A stretch of 64,000 bases of DNA. Origin: Massilia forsythiae (GTDB lineage Bacteria; Pseudomonadota; Gammaproteobacteria; Burkholderiales; Burkholderiaceae_D). Position numbers and translations under genes: made by a program. Shown here one piece after another: positions 35,484 through 44,455 of the stretch; the first letter of the stretch is position 1, and each line of letters starts with the position of its first letter. The notes under the pieces are model-generated. The model did no database searches. It had not been told where the DNA came from and saw nothing but the letters and a program-made list of their open reading frames with translations. The stretch covers positions 5,146,001 through 5,210,000 of the forward strand of contig NZ_CP051685.1 in the NCBI RefSeq assembly GCF_012849555.1. Direction: 5' to 3'.

Positions 35484-36313
35484 TCGCCGGCGTGTTCGCG
35501 GCCGGCTTCCTGCTGATCTGGATCGGCCTGCATGTCGGCGTGCGCCGGTTTTCGCAGCGCCAGCGCCGACAGGCGCAATGGGCCAGGCTGGACCTCGAAC
35601 ACCTGTTCATCTTTACCGACGCCGGACGGATCGTGGCGCTCAACCTGGCCGTACTGGTGCTGCTGCCGCTGGCCGCATGGTGCATGACGGGCAGCCTGGC
35701 CGTCGCCGGCATGGGCATGGCGCCGGCCCTGCTCGGGCCGCGCTACATGGTGCGCCGGCTCGCGCGGCGCCGCCTGCGGCTGTTCGAGCAGCAGCTGCCG
35801 GACGCGCTGATGATGCTGACCGGCGCGCTGCGCGCCGGCGCCAGCCTGCCGATCGCGCTGGAAGGCGTGGCCGGCGAGACCAGGCCGCCGCTTTCGCAGG
35901 AATTCGACCTGCTGCTGCGCGAGCTGCGCCTCGGCGTCGATTTCGCCGCGGCGCTCGCCGCGCTGGAACGGCGCGTGCCGCTGGCCGACCTGGCGCTGGT
36001 CACCGGCGGCATGGCGCTGTCGCGCGAAGTCGGCTCCAACCTGGCGGAAACGCTGGAAGCGACCGCCGCAACCATCCGCGCCAGGCTGCAGATGGAGGGC
36101 AAGATCCGCAGCCTGACCGCACAGGCGAAGATGCAGGGCGTGGTGATGGCGGGCCTGCCGCTGCTGCTGATCGTCGTGCTGGACCTGATGGAGCCCGAGG
36201 CCATGGCGCCGCTGTTCCACGCCTGGTACGGCTGGCTGACGCTGGGCGTGATGGCGCTGACGATCCTGGTCGGCCACCACGTCATCCGCAGGATCACCGA
36301 TATCGACGTGTAA
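35462..36313 (+). CDS. tadB: TadB inner-membrane platform protein
   Basis: 283 aa. T2SSF/GspF-type domain with membrane segments near the N-terminus (about 8-25 and 60-100) and C-terminus (about 225-280). The cytoplasmic helical core holds FEQQLPDALMMLTGALRAGASLPIALEGVA, typical of TadB, and LVTGGMALSREVGSNLAETLE. It starts within the cpaF end (22-base overlap) and forms the inner-membrane platform with TadC. Confidence 0.85.
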   Translation: MRSQSFVIAGVFAAGFLLIWIGLHVGVRRFSQRQRRQAQWARLDLEHLFIFTDAGRIVALNLAVLVLLPLAAWCMTGSLAVAGMGMAPALLGPRYMVRRLARRRLRLFEQQLPDALMMLTGALRAGASLPIALEGVAGETRPPLSQEFDLLLRELRLGVDFAAALAALERRVPLADLALVTGGMALSREVGSNLAETLEATAATIRARLQMEGKIRSLTAQAKMQGVVMAGLPLLLIVVLDLMEPEAMAPLFHAWYGWLTLGVMALTILVGHHVIRRITDIDV

Positions 36314-36320
36314 GGAACCC

Positions 36321-37208
36321 ATGGACAAGCTGACGATCGCCATCCTGGCCGGCGTCGGATTCGCCGCGTTCGCCGCCGCAGCGCTGCATGCGGCGCTGCG
36401 CCTGAAGCACGCCATGCCGGGCGAGGACCGCGCCTTCCTCGACCCGCTGCCCGGGCCGCTGCGCCTGCTGTGGCCATCGATCCGCCTGGTGGATTACCAC
36501 CTGTGCGCGCGGATTCCGCACCGCCTGCTGGAGGGGCCGGCGCAATCGCTGCGCCTGGCCGGCCTCGGCTACCTGATCAGCCCGGGCCAGCTGGTCGCGC
36601 TGGGCATCGTGCTCACCTGCGGAGGCGCCGCCGTCGCGGCCCTGCTGCTGGCGCTGGCCGGGCTGTTCGCCTGGCAGGGCGTGGCGGCCGGCGCCTTCCT
36701 CGGCCATCTGCTGCCGCGCGCCTGGCTCAAGGATGCGCTGAACAAGCGCCGCAAGGCGATCGTCCGCGCGCTGCCGGCCTACCTGGACTACCTGACCATG
36801 TCGGTGGAGGCGGGCCTGAACATGGCCGGCGCCATCGGCCAGGCCGTGGCCAAGGGACCGGCCGGGCCGTTGAAGAACGAATTCGCGCTGGTGCTGCGCG
36901 ACCTGCGCGCCGGGCTGACGCGCACCGAAGCGTTGCGGCGCATGGACGAGCGCGTACGCATCGCACAGGTATCCAGCTTCATCGGCGCGGTGATCCACGC
37001 CGAGCGCCTGGGCGCCAGCCTCGGCCCGACCTTGCGCGCCCAGGCCGGGCAGCGCCGCGCCGAGCGCTTCCAGGCCGCCGAGAAGCTGGCCATGGAAGCC
37101 CCGGTGAAGCTGATCTTTCCTCTGGTCGTGTTCATCTTTCCGGTGACCTTCCTGGTGCTGATGTTCCCTATCGCGGTGAAGTTCATGCAGTCCGGCATCC
37201 GGTTCTGA
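36321..37208 (+). CDS. tadC: TadC inner-membrane platform protein
   Basis: 295 aa. Another T2SSF domain: membrane segments at about 5-25, 85-105, 110-130 and 265-290; core RRKAIVRALPAYLDYLTMSVEAGLNMAGAIGQA and VSSFIGAVIHAERLGASLGPTLRAQA. These are family hallmarks of TadC. AAGGA precedes the ATG seven bases after tadB. It pairs with TadB. Confidence 0.85.
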   Translation: MDKLTIAILAGVGFAAFAAAALHAALRLKHAMPGEDRAFLDPLPGPLRLLWPSIRLVDYHLCARIPHRLLEGPAQSLRLAGLGYLISPGQLVALGIVLTCGGAAVAALLLALAGLFAWQGVAAGAFLGHLLPRAWLKDALNKRRKAIVRALPAYLDYLTMSVEAGLNMAGAIGQAVAKGPAGPLKNEFALVLRDLRAGLTRTEALRRMDERVRIAQVSSFIGAVIHAERLGASLGPTLRAQAGQRRAERFQAAEKLAMEAPVKLIFPLVVFIFPVTFLVLMFPIAVKFMQSGIRF

Positions 37209-37218
37209 GGCGGCGACG

Positions 37219-37575
37219 ATGCGGCGCTCCCTGCTCGCCTGGCCTGCATCCGCGCAGCACTGCACGCTCGAGGTGCTGGTGGCGGCGTCGCTGCCGGCGC
37301 GCCTGCGCGGCCTGCTGGGCCGGCCGCCCCTGGCGCCGGGACAGGCCATGCTGCTCAGCCCATGCAGCACGATCCATACGCTGGGCATGCGCTATCCGAT
37401 CGACGTGGTATTCCTGGCGCGCGATGGATGGGTGCTGCGCGTTGCGCGCGAGGTGGCGCCATGGCGCATGCGCGGCCACTGGCGCGCACGGTGCGTGCTC
37501 GAGCTGGCGGCCGGGGAAGCGGCGCGCTGCGGCATCGCGCCCGGCATGGTGCTGCCGGTCGGGGCGCTGCGATGA
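37219..37575 (+). CDS. DUF192 family protein
   Basis: 118 aa. Core features of DUF192 are LRGLLGRPPLAPGQAMLLSP, IHTLGMRYPIDVVFL and VLELAAGEAARCGIAPGMVL. The family is a small beta-rich domain of unknown function, sometimes exported; no signal peptide is evident here. It lies inside the Tad operon and its stop overlaps the start of the next gene (ATGA), so a role linked to the pilus is likely but undefined. Confidence 0.8.
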   Translation: MRRSLLAWPASAQHCTLEVLVAASLPARLRGLLGRPPLAPGQAMLLSPCSTIHTLGMRYPIDVVFLARDGWVLRVAREVAPWRMRGHWRARCVLELAAGEAARCGIAPGMVLPVGALR

Positions 37576-38468
37576 GGCGGCGCCGTGCAGCATGCCGGCG
37601 GCCCGGCGGCCAGTCGGCCACCGAGTTCCTGATCGTGCTGCCGGTGCTGGTCATGCTGGTGTTCGGCACGATCCAGGCGGCGCTGCTGTACCAGGGCCGC
37701 GCCATGCTCAACCACGCCGCCATGCTGGCAGCGCGCGCCGGCGCCCTTCACAACGGCGATCCGGACGAGATGCGCGAGGCGCTGGCGCGCGGCCTGCTGC
37801 CGCTGTTCGCGCGCGCGGCCACGCCGCAGGGCTATGCAGCCGCGCACGCGCAGGCGAGCGCGGAAACGGCCGCCGGCGCGATGGCCACGATCGAGGTGCT
37901 GAACCCGACCCCGGCCGCGTTCAGCGACTTCGGACGCGCACGGGAAGAGGGGGGCGGCAGCGAACTGCCCAACGACACGCTGAACTACCGCAGCACCGCT
38001 CCCGGCGCGGCATTCGGGATCTCGATCCAGGACGCCAACCTGCTGCACGTGCGCGTCACGTACTGCTTCCGCCTGATCGTGCCGCTGGTCGACCGCATGC
38101 TGCATGCCATGCTGAACGGCGCGGACGCGAACCCGGCGGCACCTGGCCTACGCGATCCGTTCGGCATCCGGGCCGTCGCCGGCGTCCCGTGCACGGCCGC
38201 TTCCGGCGCCGCGTGGCGCATCCCGATCCGCAGCGAAGCGATCGTGCGCATGCAGTCGCCGTTCTACCAGGCCAACCTGGCGGGGCCGGGCACCGGCGCG
38301 CCACCGGGTGAGAGTACCCCGCCCGGCACGCCGGCGCCGCCTGGCGGATCGCCGCCCGGCGGATCGCCGCCCGGGGAGGAGCCCGACGCGCCGGGATATC
38401 CCGGCGGCCCGGCCGACCCCGGCGGACCCTGCACGGGGCCGGACTGCCCGGTATGCACCACCCCCTGA
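37572..38468 (+). CDS. TadE-like pseudopilin with Pro/Gly-rich tail
   Basis: 298 aa. N-terminus GGQSATEFLIVLPVLVMLVFGTIQ is a TadE-type prepilin motif plus membrane helix; YQGRAMLNHAAMLAARAGAL follows, typical of TadE. The C-terminal ~50 residues are a Pro/Gly-rich tail with repeated GGSPPG units, ending in CTGPDCPVCTTP. It is the last gene of the Tad group and lies 30 bases before the Rhs gene, on the same strand. Confidence 0.75.
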   Translation: MRRRRAACRRPGGQSATEFLIVLPVLVMLVFGTIQAALLYQGRAMLNHAAMLAARAGALHNGDPDEMREALARGLLPLFARAATPQGYAAAHAQASAETAAGAMATIEVLNPTPAAFSDFGRAREEGGGSELPNDTLNYRSTAPGAAFGISIQDANLLHVRVTYCFRLIVPLVDRMLHAMLNGADANPAAPGLRDPFGIRAVAGVPCTAASGAAWRIPIRSEAIVRMQSPFYQANLAGPGTGAPPGESTPPGTPAPPGGSPPGGSPPGEEPDAPGYPGGPADPGGPCTGPDCPVCTTP

Positions 38469-38498
38469 GTTCCCACCACCATCCTGCAGGCCGTGAAC

Positions 38499-41400
38499 AT
38501 GCTGAACCGAACCCTGGGCCGTTACTGTGAGCGGCACACGCTTTTGCTGGCGCTGTCGTTGGCACTGTCTCTGGCGCTGCCGGCCTGTGCGCCGCCAGCC
38601 GGCGCGCAGACGGTGCCTTTGCCGATGCCGCCCTCGTGCGACCCCAGGGTGCAGCCGTGCGCGCCGTCCGCCGCGCCGCCGGGCGGCGGCATGTGCCAGC
38701 CCAGCCCCGGCGGCGACACCTGTCCCGCGCCGGGACCGGCATCGCAGGGACAGGGCGCGGGCATCGACGCCGGCGCCGGCAACCCCATCGACATCATCAC
38801 CGGCAACAAGCACCAGCGCGAGACGGACATGGCGGCGCTGCCGGGCGTGCTCGGCCTGGAAATCGTCCGCCACTACAACAGCGTGTACGCCAGCCCCCGG
38901 CACGCCAACGGCATCCTCGGGCGCGGCTGGAAGCTGAGCTACGAAACCGCGCTGTATCACACCGGGCGCAGCATCCAGATCGTGCAGGCGGACGGCGCGC
39001 GCCTGGTCTTCAGCGCCACGCCGGACGACCCGAGCCGCTGCGCCGGCGCCGATCCGGCCAACGGCATCGTGCGGATCGGCCGCGGGCAGGGCGGCGCGGC
39101 CTACACCTGGCGCTGGAACGATGGGCGCGAACTGTCGTTCGACCGCGGCGGCAGGCTGGTGCGGATCGCGGTGCGCACCGGCGAAGCCGTGAAGCTCGAC
39201 TATACGCGCCGGGGCTTGCTGGCGCGGGTGACCGATCCGCAGGGCCGGGTGCTGACGCTCGACTATCCGGCCGCAGGCGGGGGCACGTTCAGCGGCGTGC
39301 ACGGCATCGATAGCCCGGTGGGACGTTTCAACTATGCGTACGGCAGCGCCGCGCCGGCCGGCGCCGCGATTGCGCCGGCCTACCTGGCGGCCAGCCTGGT
39401 AAAGGTCGGCATGCCGCCGTCCACCTCGTTCGCAGCGGGTGCGGGTGCTGCGCGCCTGTACCACTACGAGGATGCGCGCCATCCGACCCTGCTGACCGGT
39501 ATCAGCATCGCCAGCCACGGGCGCGGCGCGCATCCGACCACCCGGCGCATCGGCACCTATTTGTACGACGCGGACGGCAAGGGCATCCTGACGGTCAGGG
39601 GCGAGCCGGCCCGGCTGCAGGCCGGCCCCGGCGGCAAGCCGCTGGTCCCGGCGCGCCTGGCGCCCGGCACCGGCATCGAGCAGGTCACCTTCGATCGCAG
39701 CGTCGGCGGGCAGACCACGATCGCCAACAGCCTGGGGCAAAGGACGGTGTACCGCCATGCGGTCATCGGCGGCGCCCGCCGGCTGCTGGAAGTGCGCGGC
39801 CCCGGTTGCGCCGGCTGCGGCAAGACCGACGTGCGTTACGGCTACGACGGCAACGGCAGCCTGCGCGATGTCACCGACCTCGACCCGCAGGGCCGGCCGC
39901 TCCGCACCGTCAAGACGCAACGCGACGGCGCCGGGCGGGAAATCCGGCTCGACGTCGTGCATTACCGCCAGGGCAAGCCGGGCCCGGCGCGCTGGCTGCT
40001 GCGCCAGGCGTACGAGGGCGACGCCACTCAGCCGAGCATGGTGACACGGCCCAGCGTCGTCGCCGGCAAGACGCTGGTCCGGCGTCTTGCCTACAACGAG
40101 TACGGCCAGGTCGCGCGCGTCTCCGAGAGCGGCTGGGCGCCCAGTCCCGTGGCCGGCGGCGCACCCGTGCCGATCGCGCGCACGGTCGGCTACGGCCATG
40201 CACTGATCGACGGCCACAGCGTGCTGGTGCGGATCGACGGTCCGCTGCCGAACGGTAAAACGGATTCGCCGGCCGATTCCGACGTGGTCCGCATCGACTA
40301 CGACGCCGGCGGCACGCGCATCGTCGGGATCACCGAACCGGGCAACGTGGTGACGGCGTTCTCCAGGGAAGACGCCGCCTTGCGCCCGACGCGGCGGCGC
40401 CGCAGCGACGGCGTGCGGGTGTCGCAGTCGGATGCCGAGCTGGCTGCGGACGGCAAGCTCGTTGGCCTGGTCGAGAGCGGGTGGCTGCTGGAGGATGGCC
40501 GCGTGGTCGACGGCAGCCGCGCCACCCGCAGCGAACGCTACGCATACGACGCGCTCGGCAACCTGGCCGTCCAGCGCTCGGCCGCCGGCATCGTCACGCG
40601 CTACCTGCACCGCGATGCCGGTCGCCCGACGCATGTCGTCGCGGCGGACGACAGCCAGACCGTGACCGGCTACGACACCGAAGGCCGCAAGACCGAAGAG
40701 ACCGTGTATGGTCCCGGCGGCAAGGCGCTGCTGTTCCATGCCGGCTATCGCCATCCGCAGGATGGACAGGAACGCGCCGGCGGCCCCGCATCCGCGCGCT
40801 ACCTGAGCGGCCGCGCCGGCAGCGTCGCCGAAGGCCTGGTCGAGCAGGTGACGCGACCGGACGGATCGGTGGTGCGGCGCTGGTTCGACGATTTCGGCCG
40901 GGTGGTCGCGGTGCACAGCCCCGATGCCGGCCTGCGCACCGCGACGTACCGGGCCGACGATCGCCTGCTGTCCCTGCGCGACGCGCGCGGCGTGGTGACG
41001 CGCATCGACACCGACACGGCCGGCAGGGTGCGCAGGGTCGACTACGGCGACGATCGCGGCGGGCACGACGCCGCGCTGGTATTCCGTTACGAGGGCATGG
41101 TGCTGCTTGCTGCCGAGCGCTGGGAAGACGGCCGGCGCGACAACACGATGCGGTTCCGGACCGATGTCTGGGGCCGCGTCAGCGGAAAAACGCTGCAGGT
41201 GGCCGGCGCCACGTCCTCGGACCCCGTGGTCGCCATGACGGTCGCCAGCACCAGGGACGCGGATGGACGCGTGCTGAGCAGGACGCTCCCCAGCGGCGCA
41301 CGGCTGCGGTACGGGTACGACCCCTCGGGCCGGGTCACCGGGATCGCCCTGGGCGACAAGACGCTGGTCGGCAAGGTGCAGGCGCGCCGCGCCGCGCAGG

Positions 41401-43244
41401 GCGTCCGGCCCGATGGCTTCGACTACGGTAACGGACTGCATACCCGGTCGGAGCGCGACTGGCACGGGACGCTGCAGCGCCACGATTCCGGCGTGAGCAC
41501 GGCGCGGTTCGAGCGCGACGCCGCGGGCGCCGTCGCCGCCATCGAGCGCCATGCGAGCCTCGTTCCAGGCACACGGCAGGCTGCGCTCAAGATCGATATA
41601 GGCGAGCGCACCGAATACGGCCACGACCGCGACGGCCGCCTGAACGCCGAACGCATCGCCGAAAGGACAGCAGGCACAGAGCATCCCGCCATCCGCTTCG
41701 ACCGCACGGGCGATCCGGCAGCCGGCGACGGCGAGCGCGTCGACGCGGCCGGCAACCTGGTCAGGCATGGCGGGCGCACGCTGGCCTATGGCCCCGGCGG
41801 CGAACTGGCCAGCGTCGGCGGCGACGGCGATGGCGGCGCGGCGATCGCCCGTTATCGCTACGATGCCGACGGCATCAGGGTCGCCAAGCAGACCCGCGAC
41901 GGCGCCGAATACTACCTGTACGAGGATGGCCGGCTGGTCGCGGTGGCCGATGCCGGCGGCAGGATCGTCGCCGAATACGTGTACCTGGAACATCGTCCGG
42001 TCGCACGCCTGCGCTACGTCGCCACGGCGGCCGCGGCGGGGAAAGACGCGCCGATCTTGTCGAAACCGGTGATCGAGTACCTGCATGCCGACCAGCGCGG
42101 CGCCGTCGAAGCCGTCACCGACGAGCATGGGGCGACCGTGTGGAACGCGCGGCTGGGCGCGTACGGCGGGCTGCGCATGGTGCGCGGGCACGCGGATGCC
42201 ATGCCGCTGCGGCTGGCCGGCCAGTACGCCGACCGGGAGACCGGACTGCATTACAACGTGCACCGCTATTACGACCCGCGGCGCGGCCGTTACCTGCAGC
42301 CCGACCCGCTGGGTATCGGCGGGGGGCTGAACACCTACGCCTATACCGATGGCAAGCCCTTGCTTGCCGGCGATCCGTCAGGACTGGAAGTCGATTGCGA
42401 CGACCTGGCGGCGGGTAAATGCGAATTCGCGCCCTGGCTGTTCGGGATCCTGCTTCACACATCGTTCAACGAACAAATCAGGCCGCGAGGCGTCGGCTGG
42501 GGTGCGGACGACGGACGCGGCCAGACCTGGGTCGGACTGCGACCGGATGTCTATTACGTCGACGACCACAACCTGCAGCTCGAACACCTCGGGCAAGCAT
42601 TCGCCGGCACGCTATGGGAGTTGAAGCCGGTCTCCTGGACCAAGGGGAACGATGCGGCAAGGTATCGGCAGGCAGAGGACCAATTGAGCAATTACCGGAC
42701 CCAGGCCAAGAAAGGCTGTTGGGTCGCCGGATCCAGCAGCATACTCACGGCCGGGCTGAGAACGGATGAGATCGAGTTCGAGGGGAGGTTTTATCGCATC
42801 ACCTATGTGCCCGACACGACCGATGACCGCTCGGGATTGCTTTTTTATGAAAAGTCCGAAATCCAGAGGAAAACGGTAGCCGATCCCGCCCAGGCGCCCG
42901 CGCCGTCCATGAGCGAAGCGGAACGTGCGCTGCTGGAACTACAGATGGGTGCGGTCGAGGAAGACGGTCGCCGGCGAGGCTGGTCGGCTGGGCAGATCGC
43001 CGGTTTCTTGTGCCTGGTCCTCATGGCCGTCGCGGCGGCGATGTTCGCAGGCATGGCGATGATCGGGCTGTTGACACAGATCGCCGCGGTCATCGGAGCA
43101 GGCGTTTCCGTTATCGCCGGCATCGCAGCCATCTTCGGTCTCGGCTCGGCGGCCGATAACGCAGCCGCACTGGAGAAAAAGGGCGAGGAAGCCCGCTCGG
43201 GCGCAATCGACCATGTCGTCAGATGGTTCAAGAGCTGGCTTTAG
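38499..43244 (+). CDS. exported Rhs/YD-repeat protein with putative PD-(D/E)XK nuclease tip and membrane tail
   Basis: 1581 aa. A signal peptide (about 1-40, LALPACAPPAGAQ; possibly a lipoprotein) is followed by a Pro/Cys-rich linker, then GNPIDIITGNKHQRETD (DUF6531-type start) and many YD repeats. The conserved Rhs core end is at about 1245-1295 (DRETGLHYNVHRYYDPRRGR, then YLQPDPLGIGGG). The tip (about 1296-1581) has Asp1350 in LRPDVYY, Glu1374-x-Lys1376 in WELKPVSW and a Gln helix (RYRQAEDQLSNY), fitting a PD-(D/E)XK nuclease. Two Gly/Ala-rich membrane segments follow (about 1500-1555). It probably acts in contact-dependent competition; immunity gene uncertain. Confidence 0.8.
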   Translation: MLNRTLGRYCERHTLLLALSLALSLALPACAPPAGAQTVPLPMPPSCDPRVQPCAPSAAPPGGGMCQPSPGGDTCPAPGPASQGQGAGIDAGAGNPIDIITGNKHQRETDMAALPGVLGLEIVRHYNSVYASPRHANGILGRGWKLSYETALYHTGRSIQIVQADGARLVFSATPDDPSRCAGADPANGIVRIGRGQGGAAYTWRWNDGRELSFDRGGRLVRIAVRTGEAVKLDYTRRGLLARVTDPQGRVLTLDYPAAGGGTFSGVHGIDSPVGRFNYAYGSAAPAGAAIAPAYLAASLVKVGMPPSTSFAAGAGAARLYHYEDARHPTLLTGISIASHGRGAHPTTRRIGTYLYDADGKGILTVRGEPARLQAGPGGKPLVPARLAPGTGIEQVTFDRSVGGQTTIANSLGQRTVYRHAVIGGARRLLEVRGPGCAGCGKTDVRYGYDGNGSLRDVTDLDPQGRPLRTVKTQRDGAGREIRLDVVHYRQGKPGPARWLLRQAYEGDATQPSMVTRPSVVAGKTLVRRLAYNEYGQVARVSESGWAPSPVAGGAPVPIARTVGYGHALIDGHSVLVRIDGPLPNGKTDSPADSDVVRIDYDAGGTRIVGITEPGNVVTAFSREDAALRPTRRRRSDGVRVSQSDAELAADGKLVGLVESGWLLEDGRVVDGSRATRSERYAYDALGNLAVQRSAAGIVTRYLHRDAGRPTHVVAADDSQTVTGYDTEGRKTEETVYGPGGKALLFHAGYRHPQDGQERAGGPASARYLSGRAGSVAEGLVEQVTRPDGSVVRRWFDDFGRVVAVHSPDAGLRTATYRADDRLLSLRDARGVVTRIDTDTAGRVRRVDYGDDRGGHDAALVFRYEGMVLLAAERWEDGRRDNTMRFRTDVWGRVSGKTLQVAGATSSDPVVAMTVASTRDADGRVLSRTLPSGARLRYGYDPSGRVTGIALGDKTLVGKVQARRAAQGVRPDGFDYGNGLHTRSERDWHGTLQRHDSGVSTARFERDAAGAVAAIERHASLVPGTRQAALKIDIGERTEYGHDRDGRLNAERIAERTAGTEHPAIRFDRTGDPAAGDGERVDAAGNLVRHGGRTLAYGPGGELASVGGDGDGGAAIARYRYDADGIRVAKQTRDGAEYYLYEDGRLVAVADAGGRIVAEYVYLEHRPVARLRYVATAAAAGKDAPILSKPVIEYLHADQRGAVEAVTDEHGATVWNARLGAYGGLRMVRGHADAMPLRLAGQYADRETGLHYNVHRYYDPRRGRYLQPDPLGIGGGLNTYAYTDGKPLLAGDPSGLEVDCDDLAAGKCEFAPWLFGILLHTSFNEQIRPRGVGWGADDGRGQTWVGLRPDVYYVDDHNLQLEHLGQAFAGTLWELKPVSWTKGNDAARYRQAEDQLSNYRTQAKKGCWVAGSSSILTAGLRTDEIEFEGRFYRITYVPDTTDDRSGLLFYEKSEIQRKTVADPAQAPAPSMSEAERALLELQMGAVEEDGRRRGWSAGQIAGFLCLVLMAVAAAMFAGMAMIGLLTQIAAVIGAGVSVIAGIAAIFGLGSAADNAAALEKKGEEARSGAIDHVVRWFKSWL

Positions 43245-43307
43245 CCAAAGCCGATGGCAGGGCGCTTATGGAGAATGATCGCGCCAGGGACAATGAGGAA
43301 ACCGTTG

Positions 43308-43796
43308 ATGATGGCTCCATTTCAGACAAGAGCAGTGACGATTGGCTGTGCCATGCTGGCGAATCTGTCTTTTGGCGGTGCTTTCGCTCAATCGAGCGAA
43401 GCCGCACGCTATGTGAATCGGCAGGGAATCGAAATCATCGCGTCGCGCGGCAGCGCTTCCTCCGGATCGGGTGAACGCATGCCCGAAAGGAGGGCATCGA
43501 AACTGGCTGACCCAAAGAAGATGCCCGGGCCGGCTGCATTATCGGCCGCAGTCCCTGACAGGCTTTTTGTTTCGGCCAGACAGCAAGCTGAACGCGACCA
43601 GGATCGGCTGGCGATCCTGCAGGAGGAACTGAAAGCCGAAACCGCGGCCTTCGAATCGAAACGCCGTCTTTTGCACGAGGCGACGGTCAATGCGAAACTC
43701 GGCCCGGAAGAGCGCCGGCTCTCGGAAGAAGCGATGCGCCGTCATCAAAGCAATATTCGTGCGCTCAATGCGGAGATTGGACGGGTGCGTATTTAG
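43308..43796 (+). CDS. exported coiled-coil protein (DUF4124-like), hypothetical
   Basis: 162 aa. The signal peptide reads MMAPFQTRAVTIGCAMLANL, ending SFGGAFAQ. A short segment AARYVNRQGIEIIASRGS resembles the start of DUF4124 proteins. The rest is a charged coiled coil from VSARQQAERDQDRLAILQEE to the ALNAEIGRVRI end, like oxalobacteraceal DUF4124 proteins I recall. GAGGA is eight bases before the ATG. As the first gene after the Rhs tip it is a positional candidate for an immunity protein, but its type argues against that. Confidence 0.6.
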   Translation: MMAPFQTRAVTIGCAMLANLSFGGAFAQSSEAARYVNRQGIEIIASRGSASSGSGERMPERRASKLADPKKMPGPAALSAAVPDRLFVSARQQAERDQDRLAILQEELKAETAAFESKRRLLHEATVNAKLGPEERRLSEEAMRRHQSNIRALNAEIGRVRI

Positions 43797-43930
43797 GTTC
43801 GATGTCGATGCGAAAAGCCATCGAATCATTCGACATTATTATCTGTATTATCGAGTTGAATGGTGCGGTATGACGGCATCATCGAGGGCGATGCCGGTTG
43901 GCGCAAATAATTGGTATCTGGAGGCCAAGC

Positions 43931-44455
43931 ATGTCATGCGAACAATGCAGGAGCGATTCAGATGGTCCCTATACGGGAATGATGTGCGACAGGTGCTTTC
44001 AACCGTTCGGTTCCTCAATTCCACCGCCAGGTCACCACCCCGAGCTTCTGACATCAACGCCAACAGACCGATGGCTGCCGATACCTCCGCAATCCGCACA
44101 AAGCCCACCCGATTCGGCAGGATCGCCTGGCGACATCAACCAACGCTTGGGATGCTGGTCCTGGGGCGCATTTTTTACTCGGCGGGTTTTGGGCCATCGG
44201 GAATCCATGATGGATCGGATATCCATTGTTGCTGCTCGATCTGTTTGGCAAGCCCTGGCAGCGGGCGTGTATATCCTTCATCTGGCGATAGCGGCCTGGC
44301 TCGGGCGCAAAGGCACGACGCTGGCTTGGGAACGCGGCGGTTGGAAAACCGTCGAAGCATTCAAGCGCGTACAGCGACGCTGGACGATTGCAAGCGTGGC
44401 CATCCTCGCGATATCGCTGGGACTGCGATCCGCGCAAGCGGCATTCACCGATTGA
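43931..44455 (+). CDS. zinc-ribbon membrane protein, possibly frame-disrupted
   Basis: 174 aa in one open frame with GGAGG six bases before the ATG. The N-terminus has two Cys pairs (CEQC and CDRC) that could bind zinc. A Pro-rich stretch follows, then WGAFF and a C-terminal hydrophobic part with AWLGRKGTTLAW, VEAFKRVQRRWTIASVAI, recalling a family of small proteins with a WGAFLL...WAIGN core. Between 44175 and 44207 the +1 frame reads FLLGGFWAIGNP, so a T6 run (44171-44176) may hold one T too many. Function unknown. Confidence 0.5.
   Translation: MSCEQCRSDSDGPYTGMMCDRCFQPFGSSIPPPGHHPELLTSTPTDRWLPIPPQSAQSPPDSAGSPGDINQRLGCWSWGAFFTRRVLGHRESMMDRISIVAARSVWQALAAGVYILHLAIAAWLGRKGTTLAWERGGWKTVEAFKRVQRRWTIASVAILAISLGLRSAQAAFTD

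Noticed and set aside
38335..38400. CRISPR-like or minisatellite repeats (GGCGGATCGCCGCCC)
   Set aside because: They encode the in-frame Pro/Gly-rich tail (GGSPPG repeats) of the TadE-like protein.
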